Source of the DNA: Oscheius onirici
Taxonomy: Eukaryota; Nematoda; Chromadorea; Rhabditida; Rhabditidae
Reading direction: 5' to 3'
Length of the DNA stretch: 64,000 nucleotides
NCBI GenBank assembly: GCA_932521025.1
Contig: OW051471.1
Location: 12,276,001 to 12,340,000, forward strand
Position 1 is the first letter of the stretch. Each line of letters begins with the position of its first letter. This document shows, piece by piece, positions 1 to 11,403 of the stretch. The notes under the pieces were generated by a model. That model was not told the origin of the DNA, did not search any database, and saw only the letters and a list, made by a program, of their open reading frames with translations. Both the position numbers and the translations under genes were made by a program.

Positions 1-545
1 GAGTGGCGTCTTCCATGCCTGCTGCTGTGCCGACTCCCCCAAAATGGTTTGCTTATAAACCAGTCGAATAACCTTGACTCTGCTCTCTCTCAAACCCAAA
101 TCAGTTGAAAGGAAATGTGTTTGTTATCAGGAAGGACGGTCACAAAGCTTTTCACTTTTTCTGTTACAGCGCAGTCAGCTTCCTAAGCACTTGAAGCGCC
201 AATTACAGGCAAGAGAAAGTGCATTCTCGAGAGAGGGCAAAACACACTGTGGTCACTTGATTATTGATGAAGGTCAATTGGAGAGAAGCTTGCCAAATGA
301 CGAGGAGAGGGCACTGCTTGCCAGTTTCAGTTTTTGTTTTGATCAGGAAAGTTGATAAGAATTGGTTCATTTTAACACAAAAAAAACTCAATGATCTGCT
401 CTGGATACAGAATATCTGAGCGAGCTGATTGATCTCTTCCCTGACAGCGTTTTCTTCCTATCTCCCATTCCACATGTGAGAAGAGTGTAGCCGAGATCGA
501 ATATGAGAATTGTTACCTAAACTTTCCCTCTCTTTTAAAGATACC

Positions 546-767
546 GTAAAAGACCTAATAGAAGCACCCCTGTACGCGATTACGTACGCATTTTTTTCGG
601 GTTGATAAAAAATTTTCCCAACTTTCCGACTATTTTTCCCATACAGGTAGACATCTCAGCTACCAAAGAAAAATTAAATAAAAATTGAAAAATTATGTCT
701 TCACCCCGAAAAAAAATGCGTACGTAATTGCGTACAGGGGTGCTTCTATTAGAAGAAATACGGTAAG
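546..767. repeat. Foldback MITE in DEG/ENaC intron
   Basis: About 54 bp at the left end (CCGTAAAAGACCTAATAGAAG...) reappear inverted at the right end (...CTTCTATTAGAAGAAATACGG), with the same interior words GTACGCATTTTTTTCGG in both arms. The element is about 220 bp, has no coding capacity and lies directly after the last recognised channel exon. It is probably a non-autonomous inverted-repeat transposon; the family was not identified. Confidence 0.7.
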
Positions 768-776
768 CCTTCTTAC

Positions 777-3700
777 CTCCATGATAGTAATGACCGAGAC
801 TCCCATCCACAGCCCCAGCTGGCCACCGAAATCCGAAAGCAGATTGGACATTCCATAGGCCTCACTCTCCATCAGAGACTCGTAGTTCAGCTGCTCGAAG
901 AAGACCTCAATCATGGCTCCTTGTTCCCGTTTGTAGAGCATGCACTGATGGGGCTGGAGACCGTCAGGACAGCCGGATTGGTCTCCGGGAACTGCTGGCC
1001 AACGATTCGCTGAATAGCTGACGGAGTAGACGTCCTGGGTACAAGGCTGTCGGCAGTTGCAATTGAGCTCAGCATAGTGTTGAGCAGCGTAGACTATCTC
1101 GTCTTTGATGCAGGCTCCTGGAAATGGATTAAATGTTTGGGTAAAACTGTTTTTTTAATTAATTTGTAGTAGACGTGAGGTGTACTTGAATCCCCTAATC
1201 TTGTTAGTCTCGCTCTCTTCAAAAACCTTCACACCAAATTTGGTTGATAATCAATTTGGAAGTGAAATGCTCACAAAGACTCTTTAGAATGTGAATAAGG
1301 AGTACATTATATAAAAATTCAGAAAAATAGAGAGAAAAGATTGGATAAGGAATCGGATTGGATATGGCAAAAATGAAGGAAATTGGCCTGGGAAAAGAAG
1401 ATGTAAAATTTTGATATTTCTCTCTCAGAATGACTCTTCCTTTTTTACTATGACTCACGTTTCTCTGGATTATCAACAGGACAGTTTTTCTTGTCCTGAT
1501 ACGGAGGGAATCTTGGGTCTCCGCAGCCACACTTTTTCGCCAAGTGCTTTCTGAAACACTCCTTTTTTTACTTTTCTGTACCTGCTCTTACTGTATACAG
1601 CTTCTTTGACATCCCTCCGTGCTGTAATGTTTGTCCTGGTAAATAAAATCAGAATTTTTCCCCTCTTGAACGCAGTCACCGTAGGGAGCTGGCAGTCTGT
1701 TCATGGATTTCTAGAAATATCAGTAGCCTGCTATTGAGAAAATGAGAAAATTACCAATCTGATGCCAAAACTGCTGACAAAACCAGTCGGAGCTGAATAT
1801 CCAAGAGTATCAGGGAACGGCTGCTCATCGTGAGAATGGACTGTTAGTCTGACTCCCGCTGCTTCAGTAGTGGGAAGATATTCCGTGACGTTGACGAAGA
1901 CTTCAAGGCGAAGACCTGAAATTAAGGGAAGTAAAATTCTGAACTCCTTGAAAAAGTTATACTGTAGGCGCCTACATTCGCTGTTTTATTGAAACACCTG
2001 TTCAGTGACAGAAGCTTCCCGAAGGCGGTCGGAAACGGCTCGAAAGCTGATTTCATAAAGTTAGTGCTATTTTTTTTCAGCAAGAAAAAATAGCAAATGA
2101 AAAGTGTTTTTAGGCAACAAAAAGGTTCTGGACCTTCGGAAAATTCTAGAAACGCAAAATCAAAAATTGGTAAAAAACATAATTTTTAAGCAACAAAAAA
2201 TTTTAGCATTTTTAGCCTTTTTCATTCTTACCCTCGACCGGTTTCTAAGCAAGAAAAATGAAAACGGACATCACCATCATGTTCAGGGCCCTAAAAAACT
2301 CCCAGAAACTGAGAAACATGCAAAAAAAAAACTAAAAAAAATAAACTCGTCTATTTCAGTACAAAACTCGTTTTTTTCGTTTTTTTGGCGATTTTTAATG
2401 TTGCCCTCCGACCGTTTTTGAGGCAACAAAAATGAAAATGGACATCACCATCGTGTTCAGGAGGACCCTCAAAACCCCTAGAAACTAAAATGCAAAAAAC
2501 ATTTTTGTCCGCGGGGATCGAACCAACAACCCTCATGTGACGTTTGAGTGTCAGACAATGATGTTATCCACTCGGCCATGGGGACCCCAGTCGCACCCGT
2601 ATCGTGTCGTCGCCCTTGGTTGATGACCTCCCAATAAAATCTCCCCTTTCTAACTTACAAGTTCAAATATGTGCATTAATACAGCACTCAGAGCCTGTTA
2701 AAGCAGAGGTTGGAAATTTTTTGAACGCTGTTCCTCCGAAAAGAGACAATATTCGAAAACTAACCTGTTTTTTGTTCATGTTTTCAAGTACTCTCCTTGT
2801 ATTGCGCGTGCCAAATCTTCACCTTACATGCATTTAATTGACGAGAAATTGCGTACGCGCGGTCAAGCTATTTTATTCGAATTTCTGTTATATTTTTCGT
2901 ACGCAAGGTAAAGATTTGGCAACAACTATAGTGGCTGGAGTTCTCTAAAAAGTTGCGTATAATTCTCCTATTCTTCTCCGAACATTGCCCTCTCTGAACA
3001 GCCCCAAGTAGTTTTCCCAAAGCCTTGTTGATTTCTCCAAAATTCTGCCCTCAAAAAAGCTTACCATAAGCCGGTCCAGCTCGGTCATTACTAACGTTTC
3101 CCGTCTTGCTAGCCACGTAGGTAAAGCAGGCTCCATAAGTCGGGTCCAAATAGGCGTCAAAGTCTCTGGAACTATTTTTTTTAAATCAAAGAAAATGACC
3201 TACTGTTCAACATGACACTCTTTTCCATTGAAAGAGCACTTCAAAATGAAGTCAGACTTGTTGTAGCTGATTGCCCATTTGTCTTCTTCCGTCAACTGGT
3301 CCACGGCAAACATAATGTTCTCCATTGCCTTGGATTTCAAGGCGATTGGGTCTTTTACTCCCTAAAGCCAATTTCTTCCTAAAATTCAAATAATTCTTAC
3401 CGAGTAACCGTAAGCCTTCTCCCTGTCAATCTTCTTCTTTTGTACTGGCGAGACAGTCGTCGTCGGGGCAATTTCCCAAAACTTTACTATCCGCTCTTCG
3501 AGATCGGTACTGTTCCCGTCTGGTGGATCAATTCGGACGCACATTTTGATTGGATTTGCACAGAAGCAGTCCAGCTTCCCATCCTGCTTCTCAGCGTAAT
3601 TACAGTCTCCAAAAGTTGAACATCTGGAGCATTTTCTTTCTTCCCACTCTTGTTCCTGATAACAAGGCCAGAGATGCTCGTTTTTCTTGTTGTAGAAGCA

Positions 3701-6700
3701 GAGACACATAGTTCCATTGGTTGAGTCCTAAATAGTGAACTTACTGTAGCGTTTCACCCTGGCATTAGTTTCTGTTTCAGTCCTTCTCCCTCTAATCAAT
3801 GCTTCTCTGAATGCTGCAGTCTTTCCTAGGCCTAATTAGCTTCAGCTTTTTTTATACTTCTGTCCTACATAACTCGTAAAACTCGAGCTGGCAACCCTTT
3901 CAGTTCAAATTTTAGGCGGGTCAACCCCCTGGTATTCACTTTCGATGTTTTTACCCATTTTTACACTTTCTGAGTATGCTTATCGAATTCTACGACTAAA
4001 ACAACCCCTAGAATGTGAAAACTGCTCGAAATAGGCAATCTTTGCCTAGTATTGTTCCCATGAGTTTATTTTTTCGAAAATCAAAGTTTTTTTTTCACAT
4101 TCTAAGGGTTGTTTTAGGCGTACAATTCGATAAACATAGTCAGAAAGTATAAAAATTGGTAAAATGACCAAAAATGAACACCAGGCGGTTGACGCGGCAA
4201 AAATTTGAACTGAGGGGGCTCCAAAATAGTATGGGGAATTGCAAGACTGGAAATTAAATTAAGTTGTAATACTTGAGCTGGCACTTATTTTAATTTCCAG
4301 TCTAGCAATTCCCCATACTACGTTGGAGCCTATAATCTCTCCTTACAGTAACGAAACCATCTTTTCGATGATCTAAGCCGAATTTCGCCGTGGTCCAGTT
4401 TCAATTCCTAGGGTTTCCTATCTTAGCTGTCATCTGATCCATTTTGGATATATTCTCTGTAACATTTCATTTTTGTGATTCTGGCACTGTAAACTGCTGT
4501 CCACTCACCCTATCCTTCAGAGCTAAACAATCTCCAGCTCCTTTGCAAGAACACTTTGAATACACAGCCAGTAAGCCATCATAGTGGCTCAAAATCTTCT
4601 CATAGATCCTCGTCTTGTCTCGTCGAACCCGTATCTATAAATTTTGGTCTTCAATGCTTAGTAATCTTACCGAGCCATGTTCCCCGTGTTTCTGCTCAGC
4701 TTTCCTCCTCTTCCGCTCTCTGCTCCTGGCCACAGCAAAACAGTTTTCTTCATCGTCGCATATGCAATCATCTCCAGAAAGTCCGAATGATTCAGAGCAT
4801 CGTCCCCACCAATCACAACCTTCGCATTGAGACAGACGCCACTCGCCGGCCAGGGCACAAAATGCTTCAGTTCCCTCTGGCGATATGCAGACACTACCAT
4901 TTTTGGAGTTCAGTTGAAGAGGCCATCTTCCCTCAACTTGGATCTGTCTCTCTGCCAAGATGCAATAGTGTCCTTGACAGTAACACAAGTGCTTGGCGTC
5001 TTCACATGGCTGGAGTTTCCAAGACGAGGTTGGAGCGCAGTTCCAGTAAAATTCCTTGTTGGAAAATGTGGCGCAGGTCTGAGCAGAAAAATTAGGTGAG
5101 GATAAAGAATACATACACATTCCTGACCTCCTTCTGCTACAGGACTGTAGAACCCGTTGTTTTCTGAGCAGTAGACATGTGCGGCTATGAGGTCTGGACC
5201 AGTCGGAGTTGACCTGATTCAGGAATTTTCCGTGGAAAAGAGAGTCATCAGTCGTCTTTGACGGCTGTCGCCACCCGTTTACTTCGCATCCTTATTTTCA
5301 TCATATTCGAACTCAGCATGGTCGATTACCATAGATAACCTCATTACAAACGATTTTGGGAAAATTTTATCAAAAAGTACCGGTAGGTGCGCCGAGGTGA
5401 AAAAAATCAAACATATTTTAGCATATTCGGATTCAAAATAAAAAATAACCTTAGGAAAAATTTAGCAAAAGAATTTTTTTTAGAAAAAAATTTGGGGTGG
5501 AATCTAACCCGGGTTTCTCGGCGTCCACCCTTACGCGTTAGCGTGACAATAGGCCAGCCACAGAGGGAGGGACGGACAGACAGTGTTATAGAGATCAATA
5601 CTTACCTTTTCCTCCTCAAACCTTCAGTAGGATGCATACCATGACTTTTTCCAATAGCATGCTCAAAAGATTCCAGTGCCGACTTGATTGTGCTCGTCTG
5701 TCTGGCCAATGAATTCTTGTACGGATTCATATTGCATATTGTGACGGCAGGGAAACGAATCTGCTCAAACTTGATCTCAACACCGACAATGATGTCATTC
5801 CTGAACAGTTTGGTTGTACTTTAGCTGGCGACTACGTTCGTTCAAATCATTTTGGCGCGAACACCCAAAATGGCTTGAATTTGATATTTTCACCATTTTC
5901 CAGCCGTTTCTCGGGTTTCTAGCTACTTTTACTGAATTTAGCATGTAAAGAAACCCCCGGGAGGAGAAAATTACAATAAAAAAATATTAATAGGCGAAAA
6001 ATGTTCCAGAACGTCTTGTGAACGACTATTGTCGCTTTCTTGCTAATTTCGATCAGATTTCATGTCAAGGGTGTTGTTTAACACGCTGAATTCAATGAAC
6101 CTGGTTAGAAACACGGAAAATGGATGGAAAACGAAGATTTTTAGGCAATTTGAAAGGTGGATGAAGACATTCTTTTCAGCTGGATAAAGATGGTCTACCT
6201 TTGAAATCGCTGAACGATATAAACTGCCTGGACGCAGAAAAAGGAGAAGCAGCAGATGAACAGAAGTGACCAGAGAAATCGCCGCCATCCCATGGAGACA
6301 TATGCTCGTGGTATGCCATGGGAGCTGAAAGGTTGCTCGAGTATTCATCGAGTTTGGAAGCTCACAGATTTCTGTCTCTCTTCATATCTTCTATTTCATA
6401 AATTTCTGATCTTCAATCCCTCCAGCTCTCAATCTCTAACTAATGGCATCTATATGCAACAGACACCACATTCTCTTTCGTCAATTGCCCGGGACGGATG
6501 GCCCATCAGAGAAGGCGGAAGGAAGTGAACAATCTGGTACGGCTTTTTCTGACAGCAGAGACCTATTTGTGCTTTTTTTCGATGAAAATTGGTAGAGAAT
6601 CCAGAGAAATCTAACAACATTGAGGGATCAAAGCTCAGAACAAGGTCACTTCAATTCTTTGAATTTTGAATGATCTCTCGTCTGGATGACGCGAGGCTGT

Positions 6701-7021
6701 TTTTCTAGTCTATCATGAGTTGTTCAAAAAAATTAAAGAGCCGTCAGCAACTGAAATGGACCCAGTCTCTAGTTATATGACCATGTGGTAGGCAAAACGG
6801 CTATTAATTCGGAGGGAAGTGGAATAACAAGACCGGACTCTAGTTCACTCAGAATTTTCGTTTAAATAAACTCACTATTCTTAAAGAAAATTAATGTTGA
6901 AAAACTGATACCTGGTATGGGCAGCAAAGTCCACGAAGGCAGAGCTGAGAGCCCTCTTGAGCCGTCTCATCCACATGGGCGCGACGGGAACATCAACTGG
7001 AAACGGGTCCGTGGGGCTCAT
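777..7021 (-). CDS. DEG/ENaC-family sodium channel with extended Cys-rich ectodomain
   Basis: This is a multi-exon gene of the degenerin/epithelial sodium channel family, a two-transmembrane cation channel of the plasma membrane. The start chosen is the ATG at 7021, which begins [17 protein letters not shown]. The first transmembrane exon (about 6210-6350) carries [17 protein letters not shown] followed by a hydrophobic run. The post-TM1 signature [15 protein letters not shown] is in the exon near 5605-5800. Ectodomain exons follow at about 5140-5225, 4671-5095, 4509-4635, 3401-3720, 3202-3362, 3064-3165, 1757-1925, 1590-1713, 1453-1548 and 777-1119. Late family landmarks are [26 protein letters not shown]...[11 protein letters not shown] and, before TM2, [20 protein letters not shown] with [17 protein letters not shown]. 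An approximately 42 bp intron (about 1549-1589) restores the frame at [14 protein letters not shown]. The exons at 3.2-5.2 kb add many cysteines beyond a minimal channel, as in nematode EGAS/ASIC-like members. The C-terminal cytoplasmic exon below 777 was not identified. Confidence 0.85.
2507..2592 (-). repeat. Degenerate tRNA-like sequence
   Basis: Read on the minus strand this begins GTCCCCATGGCCGAGTGG, which matches the A-box of a class II (Ser/Leu-type) tRNA. It ends with GGTTCGATCCC, an intact B-box, and GCGGAC. The acceptor stem has at least two mismatches and the anticodon stem pairs poorly, so it is a tRNA pseudogene or a tRNA-derived SINE head rather than a working tRNA. Confidence 0.5.
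3868..4330. repeat. Double inverted-repeat element in DEG/ENaC intron
   Basis: Two hairpins are placed side by side. The outer arms at about 3890-4020 and 4080-4215 are inverted copies (CAGTTCAAATTTTAGGCGGG, ACAACCCCTAGAATGTGAAA and matching words). Immediately after them, a second inverted pair (about 4217-4255 and 4280-4327) shares CCATACTA and CAGTCTAGCAATTCCCC. It fills a large intron of the channel gene. It could be one composite foldback transposon or two nested ones. Confidence 0.65.
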
Positions 7022-7684
7022 TGGATGGTAAGAGAGTCTCTCTTTTTTTGTTAGAGAAAATTGGTCAGAGGGGTGATAGAGTGGAGACGGAGGGCGGGGT
7101 ATACCCTCACCTGACCACAAGGGTACTGGCGGAGCAGAAAACAACGGCTGCCACAAATTTTCTAGTAAAAACTCCATTTTTGAGATCTAGAAGTCGGAAG
7201 AAGCCCAGCCATACAAAAAACTTGTTTGGAACGAAATGCTGAATGTGGGTTTCAAAAAAAGGTCAGAGTTTCGGGGAAAGTATTCTGACAGAGAGATTTC
7301 CATTGTCTTCATAAAAAATGTGATGGGGAGATCAAAAAATGAGTCATAAAAAACTTGTGGGTGGCGGAAATCGGAAAGACCAGAAACATCTGTGATCTCA
7401 CGATCATGTAAAACCTGCGAGTATGTCCACTCACTCTCAAATGGCCTTGAGAAGGGGATTCAGACCAGAGTCGACTCAACAATGCATAGCCGAGTGACAC
7501 TGATTGGGTCACACCTGAACAAGAATCGGACGAAGAGAGAACCCAGAAATCTGGGCCCCCGTCTCGTGCCTCAGGGGAGCAAAAATGATTGCAACGACTG
7601 GATGATGACAGATGTCGATGGGGGTGAAAAAGCTTTGTGAGGACAAGGCATAATGGAGAGATTTTGAAAGGCTTTAGAAAATTA

Positions 7685-8095
7685 TCATTTCTTGAAGAAC
7701 TGGTGGAGATTCGTTTGAACTTGAGACAGTTTCTGACGCTTTTTGGGTGGCTCTTCAACTGGTTCTTCTTCATCTTCAGATTCTTCTCCAGAGTCCTTGG
7801 AATAAATGTTAAATGTAGAGTGATATGTCCCTTTTCATCGTTTCCTGAATTTTTTTTCAAAGTTGGTGATCAAAGAAAAACTAACCATTGATTGTCTTTT
7901 GGCAGATGGAGCAAGTTGACGGCATTTGAAGTTTCCCAGAGACGAATAGGGAACTTTTTTAAATAAAGAAACTGTCCTGCTCGATCCCAGCTTCGCTTGT
8001 ACGCTGACAAAAGCGCTCTCTGTTTCGATTTTCTGCTGGTTATAAAAGTGACGAAATACTTGCTCTGCCAGCCATGGTGTTCGTTTTTCCTGTTC
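7685..8095 (-). CDS. Possible RNase H2 subunit B-like C-terminus with NLS and PIP box
   Basis: Two exons join in phase 0. The first, about 7876-8090, reads TPWLAEQVFRHFYNQQK...SVQAKLGSS. The second, 7685-7806, reads DSGEESEDEEEPVEEPPKK then RQKLSQVQTNLHQFFKK and stops. The end combines an acidic stretch, a basic cluster PPKKRQK that could be a nuclear signal, and QTNLHQFF, which fits the PCNA-interacting PIP-box pattern QxxLxxFF. Metazoan RNase H2 subunit B also ends with a basic segment and a PIP box, and has a KTLxWLxxxV stretch comparable to TPWLAEQV, so I suggest that family. The upstream part could not be assembled and has stops in the frames tried between 8100 and 8720. It may be a fragment or an incompletely read gene. 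Confidence 0.35.
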
Positions 8096-8725
8096 TACTC
8101 ACTCAGCCAACTCGGTCACAATGGAATTTTGCTCCAGTTGTCAGAGTTTTTTGAAGTCATCTACAAAAAACTGATGTCAGGACTGCAAATAAGCTTTGTG
8201 TAAAATATATCTGAAAAAATAACCCGCAAAGAGAGAGGTGGCTTGGATTCTACAAAAACAAGGCAATACAAAAAAATTAATCAATTCGCTGTGGTAAAAG
8301 TTCTGGTCAAATTGACGATCTTTGCTCTCCTTTGGAGAACGAAGCAGCACGAGTAGCCAGGCACTTCTTTACTGTGAGAAAGAAGGAGGCGAATTCTTCA
8401 CTACGAATAGTAATGACTCCTACTACAAAAAGAGACAAACCAGTCTTAATCAGTCCTTCAAGAAGAAACCTGCTGAAATTTGATAAAATACTGGAAGTTT
8501 TTTCAAATACTGGTGGCTGTGATCGATAATTCCTATTGTATTTTCAATGTTATTTTCCCATCGTGGCTATTTTTCTGATTTAAACCTCGTTTAAAATACC
8601 ATCCTTTACTTTCAAAGAGCCATCAATCACTCCACGTCCAGATTCAACTCGAAATTAACACTGATTGACCTCGTTAAACTTTTATAGACCACCCGCATCA
8701 ATCATCACCAGTTTATTTTCAGCAC

Positions 8726-10287
8726 TCAGGACGGAGATCTAACAAGCGACTTTCTTCGTCTCTTCTTCGCATTGCAGAAGTACATAACCAACCTTAATTG
8801 ACTGTTTTTGAGCGGCAAAAATAAACAAAAATACCCGTCCAAAGAAATATGGGTGAGCCAGACGGCCGTGTTGCAGACAAACTGGAACCAGAGAGAACTG
8901 TACCAGGTGTAGATAAAGGTACCAGCACACATGTCTACGACATACATGGCGTCTTGGATAATGTTCTGGAGCTTCTGAGATAAAAAATGGGAAAATTTTA
9001 CCTGAACAAGTAGTCTTTTATTTCGGATAATCAACAGCCGCTCGGAGCCGCGGTCAATCGAAATTTTTGACTAAAAATTCAAGAACTTGGTTTTGTACTG
9101 GTAAACTTACCAAGTCTCTTGTAATTTTGGCGAATGTCAAGACATTTGAGCCGGTCGAGACTGAGGTTACGGTAATGGTGACACACATTAGCCAAACGTT
9201 GGACTGATCAGCACAGGCTGAATCGTCGGGAAGCCAAGAGAACATGTCCAGCTTGTAGGAGTAGGCGCAGTTTGCTGAAATTTTTTGTTTGACATAGCGA
9301 TTTTCCAGATGTCCAACAAGTTTTGCTTACGCACTGCATTTGCTTATTTTTGAGGTCGAGTCCCAACTTTGCGTATGGCAAATTTGGCGAAGTGTAACTT
9401 TACGAACTGCGTTTTTTTAAACTGCCCTGTTGCACGGACGCAGCAGAAAATAAACGTTGACGGAAAGTTCCCAATGTAATTTTGTCCGTGTCTGGTTTAA
9501 AATATTAGTTGAGGCCGTTACTTTTTCATGAATTTAAAATTCCCCGCACAACCTGATGTGTAAACTTAGGGCTGTCTCGCGGCGAAAATGTTCGATTTGA
9601 AAAAGGCCATTTTGCAAAAATCTCGGCTGAGGCTTGCTGCTGTAGCCAAATTGATATAACGTGTAAACCTTTGATACTCAGCCACGATTTGTGCGAAGTG
9701 ACCATTTTCAAAGCGAACATCTTCGCCGCGAGACAGCCCCGTAACTTACGTCTCAGTCCCTCCAAAAAGAAGAAGGCAGAAGATGCGAAAGATACAAAAA
9801 ATGCGATCTGATATCTCCGTTTTGCAACGATACACTTAACACTTACAGCAATCGGTCTCTTCCCTGACTTTTTAAAAACAGTTGGGAAGAAAACGGCCAA
9901 AAATCTGTTCAATGAACAGCAGCACTGTAGCAGTAATCCTAACAGAAAAGCACCAAAACCGCTAAATTGTCCAATGGTTTCGTTAACAGGAGATGGAAGA
10001 AGGTAATAGCCTCTGAAAATGGATTTCTATAAAAACTGACAGAAACTTTCTTACAGTACTGTAGAGGGAGAAGCCCACAACAAAAATGACAGTAAGACTA
10101 GAATATTCGAGGCAGCTTTGAGACGGCACAATGTGAAGAAACTGCCTTGATAATATCTTTTTCCTAACAGTTTTATAACAATGGCACTGATAACTATTCC
10201 GAGCAGAGATACCTTAAATTTTTTGGTTAAACTTAAGTTTGCAACTGACCAAAAACATGTAAAAAGCTGCCGTGAGACGTAGAACAT
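8726..10287 (-). CDS. Srx-like serpentine chemoreceptor (7TM GPCR)
   Basis: A seven-transmembrane receptor of the nematode srx type, expected in the membrane of chemosensory neurons. The N-terminal hydrophobic exon (10051-10287) contains FKVSLLGIVISAIV and the TM2 pattern FFTLCRLKAASNILVL. The next exon (about 9750-10015) has GQFSGFGAFLLG and CCSLNRFLAVFFP, where NRF..VFFP is the srx TM3 end, followed by TM4. Exon 9110-9275 holds the Cys-rich loop and TM5 (CAYSYKLDMFSWLPDDSACA). The last exon (about 8726-8990) has QNIIQDAMYVVDMC and the typical WLTHISLDG of TM7. No convincing start codon was found at the 5' end. One intron (9486-9750) contains a MITE. The family call rests on motif order rather than on a search. 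Confidence 0.65.
9565..9744. repeat. Foldback MITE in srx-like intron
   Basis: Terminal inverted repeats of about 40 bp start GGGCTGTCTCGCGGCGAAAA and end with the inverse, TTCGCCGCGAGACAGCCCC. Short ACTTA-like sequences flank both ends and may be the target duplication. The centre carries the word ACGTGTAAACCTTTGATACT, also seen elsewhere in the window. Confidence 0.7.
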
Positions 10288-10452
10288 CCATTCTGTTCTT
10301 GAATGAAACTACGTAGAAGAAAGTTGGGGGGTTGAAGTCATATGTACCTCATCAAGAGGGTGCTTGATTGAGGAGGAATTATGTGAAAGGGACAGAGATT
10401 GAACATGCATAATTTGAGGGAGGATAGAAAAAGTGTGCTGCGTGAGTAAAGG

Positions 10453-10746
10453 GGGCACCGCGACGAAATAGAACTGTTTTTAATAGAACTTTTAACGAAA
10501 TAGAACTGCTAATTGATGTCTTTGTAACAAAATAGAATCGTAAAGTTATAGAACTGTCACGAAATAGAACCAAGTTGTAGAATATAAAGTAGAACTTGTC
10601 AAAGAACTTTTCCAGTTCTATTTCGTAACAGTTCTATTCTGTTACAGTTCTAATTAATTACAATTCTATTTCGCGACAAGTTCTATTTCGTTACAAGTTC
10701 TATTTCGTGACAGTTTTATAAAAAACTTCTATTTCGTCGCGGTGCC
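10453..10746. repeat. MITE with internal GAAATAGAACT repeats
   Basis: The ends are inverted copies of GGCACCGCGACGAAATAGAA. The interior is built of many near-copies of GAAATAGAACT on one side and AGTTCTATTTC on the other, so the whole element can fold on itself. It is about 290 bp, non-coding and lies between the srx-like gene and the LINE remnant. Confidence 0.7.
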
Positions 10747-10854
10747 GTAAAGGGGATGTTAGATGTCGTTTTCTGACTTGAAAAACGGTACAGCAGGAAA
10801 TTCTATCTCTATTCCATCTGCGGATTCTTCAGAAATCGTCGATGTGCACTCGGT

Positions 10855-11215
10855 CACGCGGCCTTTAACAATCTGAAGTACCTTCTTTGTAGCCCTCTAC
10901 TGAGGATGAAACAAAAGCGCAGACTGTTCGAGACATGTATTTCACCATTAGGCTAAGAGAAGTTACGATACTGAAAGATTAGAAGCAGACTGCTCAGATG
11001 AAGAAATTGAATTGGGCTAGAAAGATTACCATGAAAGGACACAACGACTGGGCAAGGCTATGCTCAGAATGGACTCCGTTGGAGGGCAGAAGAAGACCCG
11101 GCAGGCAGAATGTTAGATAGTCTTCGATTCGACAACAAGATTTTCTGGCGATGGGACGAAAATAGATTGGAAGACGCTAGAAAAATTGCTCTAGCAATGA
11201 ACGCTTGATACGCAG
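10855..11215 (+). mobile_element. Non-LTR retrotransposon (LINE) ORF2 C-terminal remnant
   Basis: Translating in shifting frames gives AAFNNLKYLLCSPLL, RMKQKRRLFETCISPL, LNWARKITMKGHNDWARLC and SEWTPLEGRRRPGRQ. This order (KxxLFxxxxSP, then the HNDWAxxxxxWxPxxGxRxxGRP motif) is typical of the end of a nematode LINE reverse transcriptase reading frame. Several frameshifts and stops show that it is dead. An AATAAA follows near 11220. Confidence 0.55.
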
Positions 11216-11403
11216 TTCAATAAAAGCAGGAAACAAAAACGTAGGCAAATGTTTCTCAAGCGCTAAAGATTTGAAGTTTGCTGTTCCGTCAGGAGGCATG
11301 AAAAACGTGGCTTGAACATTTATTGTCAAAAAGTAGATTGAAATTAATCAGAATTGTCGTGGAAAGAGCAATGAGTCAACCATTCCTCCGAACATTCCGT
11401 GTA

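Noticed and set aside
4556..5095. A 179-residue plus-strand frame
   Set aside because: It is antisense to the cysteine-rich exon of the DEG/ENaC gene, which fits the family and splice sites.
7309..7860. A 183-residue minus-strand frame
   Set aside because: No family resemblance. Part of it overlaps, in a wrong frame, the exon that encodes the acidic/PIP-box end.
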